NCBI GenBank assembly: GCA_015654965.1
Contig: JAATGD010000053.1
Location: 1-10,763, forward strand
Length of the DNA: 10,763 bases
Direction of reading: 5' to 3'
Source of the DNA: Hyphomicrobiales bacterium
GTDB lineage: Bacteria; Pseudomonadota; Alphaproteobacteria; Rhizobiales; Rhizobiaceae
The translations under genes and the position numbers were made by a program. Shown piece by piece: positions 5,852 to 10,763 of this stretch (position 1 is its first letter; each line of letters opens with the position of its first letter). Under the pieces are notes generated by a model. That model was not told the origin of the DNA and did not search any database. It saw nothing but the letters and a program-made list of their open reading frames with translations.

Positions 5852-7212
5852 TGACGATGTCCGTTACAAACACTCTCGCTCATTTCGCAGCTGACACGTC
5901 TTCTGCAGACATTCCGCAACAAGTCAAAGAGCGTGCGCTCACGCTGGCAATTGACCTGATTGGCTCGGCTATCCGCGCCGCACATGAGGCCGATTCCACA
6001 GCCTCAATTCTTGCCATGCTGGAACGGCTGGGAATGGATGGGACCGGAGAATGCACCGTATTCGGACTGAACCGCCATTATGCACCCGCTGCTGCCGCTC
6101 TTTTAAATGGTGCATTGGGACATTCTCTCGATTTTGATGATACACATGCCGACAGTTCGTTGCACCCGAGTGCGCCGGTTGTTCCGGCAGCCTTTGCGGC
6201 AGCGGAAATGACCGGCGCATCCGGTGATGATCTTCTTGCCGCGATTGTTATTGGTTTTGAAGTCTGTTGCCGTCTTGGAGTGGCCCTTGACCCGGCTGCG
6301 CATTATGCCCGCGGTTTTCATCCCACGGCCACCGCTGGTACCTTTGGCGCGGCCGCTGCGGCAGGACGATTATTCGGCCTTGATGCAGACGCGATGGAAA
6401 ATGCTTTTGGCGTTGCAGGGAGCCAGGCATCCGGATCTTTGCAGTTTTTGATCAATGGAGCATGGAACAAGCGCTATCAAGTTGGCGAAGCGGCTATGAA
6501 AGGATTGATGGCGGCAACATTGGCAGATGAAGGCTTCATCGGCGCGGTTGATGCTATTGATGGCAAACACGGTTTTCTGAACGGTTATAGCGACAATGCT
6601 GATCCAGCCCGTGCCGTTGCCGGATTGGGTTCTGTCTGGGAAACGATGAATATCGGCGTCAAACCCTATCCGGCTTGTCGTTACACCCACGCAGCAATCG
6701 ACGGCCTTCTTGAACTTCGGCGTACCCATAAGTTCACGGCGGATAATATAGAAACCATAACAGTGGGACTGCATACCAACGGTATCACGCTTGTTGGTAC
6801 GCCACTTGATAAGAAACGCCGGCCACGCAGTATCGTTGAAGGTCAGTTTTCGATGCCGTTTGCTGCTGCGGTTGCGTTATTGCGCGGAGAGTTTGGCTGG
6901 GACGATTATGATCTGTTGGGCAAGCCCGAAGTGGACGCACTTGCAGATCGGGTCAGTGTTATACGCGATGAGCGGCTTGAAGGCTTGCAGCATCCTTTTG
7001 GTGCAACGCTTGAAGTTCTGGTGGAAGGCAAAACGCATCGCCTGCATATCTCGAATCCTTCCGGCGAACCTGACACTTTTCCTTCCCCGGAAGCACTGGC
7101 TGCAAAGTTCAGCACGCTTGCAAAGCCTGTTCTAAATGCTGATGCCGATGCGCTTTTCAGCAAGCTGAAAATTCTGGCCTCTATCGATGATGTTCGGACG
7201 CTTTTGTACTGA
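5851..7212 (+). CDS. MmgE/PrpD family protein
   Basis: A full-length (453-residue) member of the family containing 2-methylcitrate dehydratase (PrpD) and cis-aconitate decarboxylase. The helical N-terminal domain carries HSLDFDDTHADSSLHPSAP (D94, D97, H105), GFHPTATAGTFG (H157), and NKRYQVGEAA (K207). The C-terminal lid domain carries KPYPACRYTHAAIDGLL (K271, H280). These sit close to the active-site positions I recall for cis-aconitate decarboxylase (D93, H103, H159, K207, K272, H277), but the family shares them widely, so they do not decide the reaction. The start codon overlaps the lyase stop (TGATG), meaning translational coupling; a second ATG lies at 5857. A PrpD-like gene of unknown role is also present in the Pseudomonas itaconate locus. 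Possible jobs are hydration/dehydration of a C5-C7 tricarboxylate or interconversion of itaconate isomers; none can be chosen from sequence. Confidence 0.9.
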   Translation: MTMSVTNTLAHFAADTSSADIPQQVKERALTLAIDLIGSAIRAAHEADSTASILAMLERLGMDGTGECTVFGLNRHYAPAAAALLNGALGHSLDFDDTHADSSLHPSAPVVPAAFAAAEMTGASGDDLLAAIVIGFEVCCRLGVALDPAAHYARGFHPTATAGTFGAAAAAGRLFGLDADAMENAFGVAGSQASGSLQFLINGAWNKRYQVGEAAMKGLMAATLADEGFIGAVDAIDGKHGFLNGYSDNADPARAVAGLGSVWETMNIGVKPYPACRYTHAAIDGLLELRRTHKFTADNIETITVGLHTNGITLVGTPLDKKRRPRSIVEGQFSMPFAAAVALLRGEFGWDDYDLLGKPEVDALADRVSVIRDERLEGLQHPFGATLEVLVEGKTHRLHISNPSGEPDTFPSPEALAAKFSTLAKPVLNADADALFSKLKILASIDDVRTLLY

Positions 7213-7265
7213 GGATTTTTTCGTCGCACAGATCGATGAAACGATCCAGTGCCGTTTGCTCTCCC

Positions 7266-7280
7266 GGAGTATGCCAAGTG
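7266..7280 (+). promoter_or_regulatory. Ribosome binding site deciding a GTG start for the dehydrogenase
   Basis: GGAG at 7266-7269 lies 8 bases before GTG (7278-7280), which begins VNDFLNPNEAF, a typical N-terminus for this dehydrogenase subgroup. The in-frame ATG at 7236 would add 14 residues without homology-like character, and its nearest purine-rich sequence (GAGGA at 7211-7215) is about 20 bases away. Confidence 0.6.
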
Positions 7281-8447
7281 AATGATTTTTTGAACCCGAA
7301 TGAAGCTTTTTCCGATATTCGTGATGGCATCAAAACCCTTTGCCAGAGCTTTCCGGCTGAATATCATCGACGTATTGATGAAGAAGCCGCCTATCCCGAT
7401 GAATTTGTGGCCGCACTGACGCGTGAAGGCTGGATGGCAGCGCTGATCCCGGAAGAATATGGTGGGGCAGGGCTTCGTTTGACCGAAGCGTCTGTCATCA
7501 TGGAAGAAATTAATCGTGCGGGTGGCAATTCCGGCGCATGTCACGGACAGATGTATAATATGAATACGCTTGTCCGGCATGGTTCCGAAGAGCAACGGCG
7601 GTACTATTTGCCCAAAATTGCTTCCGGCGAATTGCGCCTGCAATCCATGGGCGTAACTGAACCGACGACCGGCACAGATACGACGCGTATTAAAACGACA
7701 GCCGTTAAAAAGGGCGACCGTTACGTCATAAATGGTCAGAAAGTCTGGATCTCCCGTATTCAGCATTCGGATCTCATGGTTCTTCTCGCACGCACCACAC
7801 CACTTGATCAGGTGAAGAAGAAGTCGGAAGGCCTGTCCATTTTCTTGGTTGATATCAAGGATGCCATCAGGCAGGGTATGGAAGTGCGTCCTATCCGCAA
7901 CATGGTCAATCATGAAACCAATGAGCTGTTTTTTGATGATCTTGAAATCCCGGCAGAAAACCTGATTGGCGAAGAAGGGCAGGGGTTCAAATATATTTTG
8001 ACAGGGCTGAACGCCGAACGTGCATTGATTGCAGCAGAATGTATTGGCGATGGCTATTGGTTCACCGACAAAGTGGTGGAGTATACAAAGGAGCGCATCG
8101 TTTTTGGTCGTCCTATCGGCCAGAATCAGGGTGTGCAGTTTCCTATTGCGCAGGCGCATATCGAGATAGAGGCTGCCAATCTGATGCGCTATCAGGCCTG
8201 TCGGCTGTATGATGCCGGAAAACCGTGCGGTGCCGAGGCAAATATGGCTAAATATCTTGCCGCTCAGGCATCATGGGAAGCCGCCAATGCCGGCATACAA
8301 TTTCACGGCGGTTTTGGCTTTGCCAGTGAATACGATGTCGAACGCAAGTTCCGCGAAACGCGCTTGTATCAGGTTGCGCCAATATCAACCAATCTGATCC
8401 TAAGCTACATCGCCGAGCATGTTCTTGGTCTTCCCCGCTCATATTGA
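7278..8447 (+). CDS. Acyl-CoA dehydrogenase family protein
   Basis: A 389-residue FAD enzyme of the acyl-CoA dehydrogenase family. Numbered from 7278: N-terminal helical domain (1-115) with WMAALIPEEYGGAGLRLTEA; beta domain with the FAD/substrate signature MGVTEPTTGTDTT (124-136) and KVWISRIQHSDL; C-terminal helical domain with GLNAERALIAAE (E247), KERIVFGRPIGQNQGVQFP and QFHGGFGFASEY. The usual catalytic-glutamate loop (YEGT in MCAD) is here YQVAPIST, without Glu; E247 stands at the isovaleryl-CoA-dehydrogenase-type position and may be the base. The start is a GTG with GGAG eight bases upstream; an in-frame ATG at 7236 has no suitable ribosome site. The gap after PrpD is 65 bp. A dehydrogenase also sits in the Pseudomonas itaconate locus (PA0879) with no assigned step. 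An entry reaction such as methylsuccinyl-CoA oxidation is possible (inference). Confidence 0.92.
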   Translation: MNDFLNPNEAFSDIRDGIKTLCQSFPAEYHRRIDEEAAYPDEFVAALTREGWMAALIPEEYGGAGLRLTEASVIMEEINRAGGNSGACHGQMYNMNTLVRHGSEEQRRYYLPKIASGELRLQSMGVTEPTTGTDTTRIKTTAVKKGDRYVINGQKVWISRIQHSDLMVLLARTTPLDQVKKKSEGLSIFLVDIKDAIRQGMEVRPIRNMVNHETNELFFDDLEIPAENLIGEEGQGFKYILTGLNAERALIAAECIGDGYWFTDKVVEYTKERIVFGRPIGQNQGVQFPIAQAHIEIEAANLMRYQACRLYDAGKPCGAEANMAKYLAAQASWEAANAGIQFHGGFGFASEYDVERKFRETRLYQVAPISTNLILSYIAEHVLGLPRSY

Positions 8448-8455
8448 GATTTGCC

Positions 8456-9304
8456 ATGTCCGAAAAAATCGATGTAGAGCATCTGAGAAAATGGCTGGGT
8501 TCTGAGCGTGAAACGTTCGATGTAATCACACCACGGCTCGCGAACGGTCTGGCCGCAGTTCTTGATGAACCTTGCGACCTTGTAGAAGGGGACCTGGCAC
8601 CAGTCGGTATCCATTGGTGCCTATCTCCAGACATCGTACCGATGTCGGGTCTTGGCACAGACGGCCATCCTGCGCGTGGGGCTTTTTTGCCGCCGGTGCC
8701 ACTGCCACGCAGGATGTGGGCGGGCGGTGAATTGTGTTTCTCAGGATGTTTTCGGGTCGGCGATAAGGTTCGTCGTTTTTCGCGGGTTGATGACATTGCC
8801 GTCAAGGAAGGCCGCAGCGGAACGCTGTGCTTTGTAACCGTCCATCATGAATATTCAGTCGACGGCAAAGCTATACTCAATGAGCGGCATGATATTGTTT
8901 ATCGTGCGCTGGAAGCACCAAGTGGCAACAAGCCGCCAAAGGCGGATTACGTTAAGCCGGATATGATGCTGGCAATCGATGGAACGCCGACATTACTCAT
9001 GCGGTATTCGGCTGTGACCTTTAATGGTCACCGAATCCACTATGACCGTGATTATTGCATTCATGAAGAGCTTTATTCAGGCTTGATCGTGCATGGCCCA
9101 CTTCAGGCAAATTACATGCTGCGGATGGCAAGTCAGATGAATGACAACCATCTTCCGGCACGTTTCAGCTTTCGGGGGCTGTCCCCCTTGTTCGACGGCT
9201 CGCTATTTACGATTAACGCCAAACGTGATGATAGCGGTAACAGGTTTTGGGTTCTGGATGCTGAGGGCGCGATCACCATGCAGGCTCAAACATGTAACGA
9301 TTGA
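8456..9304 (+). CDS. MaoC/FAS1-like double hot-dog acyl-CoA hydratase, candidate itaconyl-CoA hydratase
   Basis: A 282-residue enzyme with two hot-dog halves, as in mesaconyl-C4-CoA hydratase and HTD2-like dehydratases. The N-terminal half (about 1-150) is FAS1-like dehydratase: ITPRLANGLAAVLDE, HPARGAFLPPVPLPRRMWAG, and KEGRSGTLCFVTVHHEY. The C-terminal half has RYSAVTFNGHRIHYD at 183-197, the catalytic block of this subgroup with H192 and H195, then GLIVHGPLQA. It lies eight bases after the dehydrogenase stop; the ATG at 8456 has a GAG seven bases upstream, while an upstream TTG in frame (8444) overlaps the previous gene and looks less likely. Adding water to itaconyl-CoA to form citramalyl-CoA, the substrate of the lyase in the same operon, is the coherent role (Ich-like, as PA0878). 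Mesaconyl-CoA is the main alternative. Last gene of the operon, followed by a palindromic terminator. Confidence 0.9.
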   Translation: MSEKIDVEHLRKWLGSERETFDVITPRLANGLAAVLDEPCDLVEGDLAPVGIHWCLSPDIVPMSGLGTDGHPARGAFLPPVPLPRRMWAGGELCFSGCFRVGDKVRRFSRVDDIAVKEGRSGTLCFVTVHHEYSVDGKAILNERHDIVYRALEAPSGNKPPKADYVKPDMMLAIDGTPTLLMRYSAVTFNGHRIHYDRDYCIHEELYSGLIVHGPLQANYMLRMASQMNDNHLPARFSFRGLSPLFDGSLFTINAKRDDSGNRFWVLDAEGAITMQAQTCND

Positions 9305-9312
9305 GATTTATA

Positions 9313-9340
9313 GAAAGCGGCCGGAATTCCGGCCGCTTTC
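9313..9340. terminator. Shared bidirectional terminator, 28-bp perfect palindrome
   Basis: A 28-bp perfect palindrome runs from GAAAGCGGCC to GGCCGCTTTC with AATT at its centre (an 11-12 bp GC-rich stem). It fills nearly all of the 39-bp gap between the convergent hydratase and hydrolase stop codons. The stem ends in A-rich/T-rich flanks and is followed on the plus strand by CTTTCATTTC, so it can act as an intrinsic terminator in both directions. Confidence 0.8.
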
Positions 9341-9343
9341 ATT

Positions 9344-10342
9344 TCAGGCATGTTTCATCGGAATTGGTGCATAGTCAAAGGCATCGCCTTCACGTCGTAT
9401 GTGACCAAGCCCAGGGAAGGGAAAGTGATAGCCAATCATTGGCATTTCATCCGTTGACGCCATATCGAACAGTTTTAGACGGGTTTGCGCTGCAACTTTA
9501 GGATCGCTGTCGAACGCAAATTCCCATTGTGGGTTCTGAAACAGCAAGGCGTAGTGATGCACCACGTCGCCAACGTTCAGGAATGTTTCCTTGCCTGACG
9601 AGATTACATAGGATGTATGCCCAACAGTGTGGCCGGGAGTGGTCAAAGCCGTAATCCCGGGTAGGACTTCCTTGTCGTTTTTTACAAAATGCATGCGATC
9701 ACGATATGGTAACAGGTTTTTACGTGCCCCTGCTACAAACTTCGGCACAAAGCCATCGGCTTTCAACTTTGCCTCATCTGTCCAGAAATCAAAATCGGCC
9801 TCAGAAATATGCACTTGTGCATTTGGGAAAATCAAGCTGCCATCGTCCGACACCATTCCCCAGCAATGGTCGCAATGGGCATGCGTCAAAACAATATCAT
9901 CAATATCAGCGGGATTAATGCCAGCTGCCGCAAGATTTTTAAGCATTCGACCTGATTCCGGCCCGAAAAGCTGATCCGACCCCATACCGCTGTCAAACAG
10001 GACGAGCTTGTTTCCCGTATTGATGACCAGACAGTTTTGTTCCAGCATCATTGGTTTTACAGGCAGAAATTCACTTTTCATGATTTCCGTGATTTCGTCG
10101 GCAGGTGCGGCTGGAAACTGGTCTGTTGCAGACCCAAGATCAAGTAAGCCATCCGAGATGATCGAAGCTTCAATGTCTCCAATATTGAAGCGATACCATC
10201 CCGCAATGGACGTACCCAATTTCGGAGCTTTCGCAAACGCTGAAGCAGGAGCTAATGCATCAAGGCTTGAGGCAAATGCACCGGCCCCCATGGCGACTAA
10301 CAAATGGCGACGATTTATAGAAGGTGTGAATAATTTAGTCAT
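9344..10342 (-). CDS. Tat-exported metallo-beta-lactamase-fold hydrolase
   Basis: A 332-residue zinc hydrolase. The N-terminus has a twin-arginine signal (SINRRHLLVAMGAG, R11-R12), a hydrophobic stretch and a likely cleavage at AFA|KAP near residue 37, so it acts in the periplasm after folding. The mature part shows THAHCDH (H154, H156, D158, H159), TPGHTVGHTSY (H238), NVGDVVHH (D259) and IGYHF (H306): the complete two-metal HxHxDH...H...D...H set of lactonase/hydrolase members such as AiiA- or AttM-like proteins. It is not a typical beta-lactamase. The frame is open to 10447, but the ATG at 10342 has GGGAGGAG five bases upstream and begins just before the Tat motif, so it is the true start. 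It is transcribed towards the hydratase operon and shares its terminator. A role in hydrolysing a lactone or ester linked to the pathway is possible but unproven. Confidence 0.9.
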   Translation of the reverse strand: MTKLFTPSINRRHLLVAMGAGAFASSLDALAPASAFAKAPKLGTSIAGWYRFNIGDIEASIISDGLLDLGSATDQFPAAPADEITEIMKSEFLPVKPMMLEQNCLVINTGNKLVLFDSGMGSDQLFGPESGRMLKNLAAAGINPADIDDIVLTHAHCDHCWGMVSDDGSLIFPNAQVHISEADFDFWTDEAKLKADGFVPKFVAGARKNLLPYRDRMHFVKNDKEVLPGITALTTPGHTVGHTSYVISSGKETFLNVGDVVHHYALLFQNPQWEFAFDSDPKVAAQTRLKLFDMASTDEMPMIGYHFPFPGLGHIRREGDAFDYAPIPMKHA

Positions 10343-10447
10343 GACCTCTCCTCCCAAGAAAAGCAGAGCATCCGTATCTATAGTAAGGCGCTCTGAAAAC
10401 GAGCGAACTCGCGCGTAGAGGCTAAGTCCAATATATTTCCAAGCCAA

Positions 10448-10462
10448 AGATAACTTTTATCT
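10448..10462. promoter_or_regulatory. Palindrome upstream of the hydrolase gene (candidate operator)
   Basis: AGATAA-CTT-TTATCT is a perfect 6+3+6 palindrome about 106 bp upstream of the hydrolase start codon. Its core ATAACTTTTAT (10450-10460) resembles ATAAACTTTAT in the binding-protein leader. With the following A it fits the loose T-N11-A pattern of LysR sites (T10451, A10463). If the similarity is real, the hydrolase belongs to the same regulon; the evidence is slight. Confidence 0.3.
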
Positions 10463-10630
10463 AGGCGCTATAATTAAATCCGTAGGCAACAATTCATTAA
10501 ATTTTTAAATTGTTATTGTTTTTGGAAAATAGGTGGGAAAAATAATAATAGAAATTGCTATTTTCACGATGGTAGTTCGTTTGCGTTAGATTGCTAATCC
10601 GCTTTTTGAATAGCCCCGAGATTTTTAGCC

Positions 10631-10660
10631 CTCTTCTTTCCTAATTTGAGGTAAGAAGAG
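10631..10660. repeat. Inverted repeat with 11 paired bases near the right edge
   Basis: CTCTTCTT (10631-10638) pairs with AAGAAGAG (10653-10660); after one T/T mismatch, CCT (10640-10642) pairs with AGG (10649-10651) around a 6-base loop. No T-run follows on the plus strand; the minus strand continues GGCTAAAAAT. It could be a weak terminator for a leftward transcript, or an operator for a gene beyond the edge. Confidence 0.35.
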
Positions 10661-10763
10661 CAGCGTGAGCAAATTGAATTTCAGCGCAGATTTTAGGCTC
10701 AGGACTTATTAATTTGACAGGAATGGACCACATCCCTCGGACACCGAAATGCCAGATATAATC

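Larger units (their letters stand above)
10343..10763. other. AT-rich intergenic region without a recognisable gene
   Basis: About 420 bp upstream of the hydrolase gene, running to the right edge. I see no ORF with homology-like character on either strand and no tRNA. It holds the hydrolase ribosome site (10348-10355) and presumably its promoter, though no convincing -35/-10 pair stands out. There are four inverted repeats: 10448-10462, AACAATT/AATTGTT at 10488-10514, GAAAATAG/CTATTTTC at 10525-10565, and 10631-10660. A tandem ATTGTTATTGTT lies at 10509-10520. An isolated TTGACA at 10714-10719 and an ATG at 10749 could belong to a rightward gene mostly outside the window. Confidence 0.6.

Noticed and set aside
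6906..8159. Long (417-codon) open frame on the minus strand across the PrpD and dehydrogenase genes
   Set aside because: It lies antisense to two clear family genes, has no family-like motifs and a Cys/Phe/His-rich composition typical of a shadow frame, and has no credible ribosome site.
10343..10447. N-terminal extension of the hydrolase from 10447
   Set aside because: The strong GGGAGGAG site and ATG at 10342 place the start directly before the Tat signal; the extension would bury the signal peptide.
10714..10763. TTGACA and ATG at 10749 as promoter and start of a rightward gene
   Set aside because: No -10 lies at the correct spacing, no ribosome site precedes the ATG, and only five codons are visible.

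Overview
The window most resembles an alphaproteobacterium of the Hyphomicrobiales, with Brucella/Ochrobactrum as the best guess. This rests on general protein character and moderate base composition; there is no rRNA or other marker here to fix the genus. All ten coding regions look intact, except one permease gene cut by the left edge. There are no RNA genes, insertion sequences, CRISPR arrays or phage genes.

Layout. Five genes read leftwards from a divergent control region near 4750-5023: a class III (CaiB/BaiF) CoA-transferase, a SAM-dependent methyltransferase, a LysR-type regulator, a periplasmic amino-acid/amide-type ABC substrate-binding protein with its own leader, and the start of a LivH-type ABC permease that runs off the window. 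Four tightly packed genes read rightwards from the same region: an HpcH/HpaI (CitE-like) acyl-CoA lyase, an MmgE/PrpD-family protein, an acyl-CoA dehydrogenase and a MaoC/FAS1-like hot-dog enoyl-CoA hydratase. They end at a 28-bp perfect palindrome, which they share as a terminator with a convergent, Tat-exported metallo-beta-lactamase-fold hydrolase. About 420 bp beyond that hydrolase is AT-rich, gene-free and full of short inverted repeats.

How the genes fit. CoA-transferase + MaoC-type hydratase + CitE-like lyase is the three-enzyme logic of itaconate breakdown: itaconate to itaconyl-CoA, to (S)-citramalyl-CoA, to acetyl-CoA + pyruvate. The extra acyl-CoA dehydrogenase, MmgE/PrpD protein and LysR regulator match the gene content of the Pseudomonas aeruginosa itaconate locus (PA0877-PA0883) as I remember it. 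Here the locus is rearranged into a divergon, a methyltransferase has been added, and a Liv-type ABC importer sits where Pseudomonas has a TRAP transporter. The itaconate (or close C5-dicarboxylate) assignment is an inference from families and synteny, not proven by the sequence.

Regulation. Inverted repeats built from ATAAACT- and ATATGG-like blocks lie upstream of both the lyase operon and the substrate-binding-protein gene, with a related block just upstream of the LysR gene. These are candidate operators for the LysR protein and would make uptake and catabolism one regulon.
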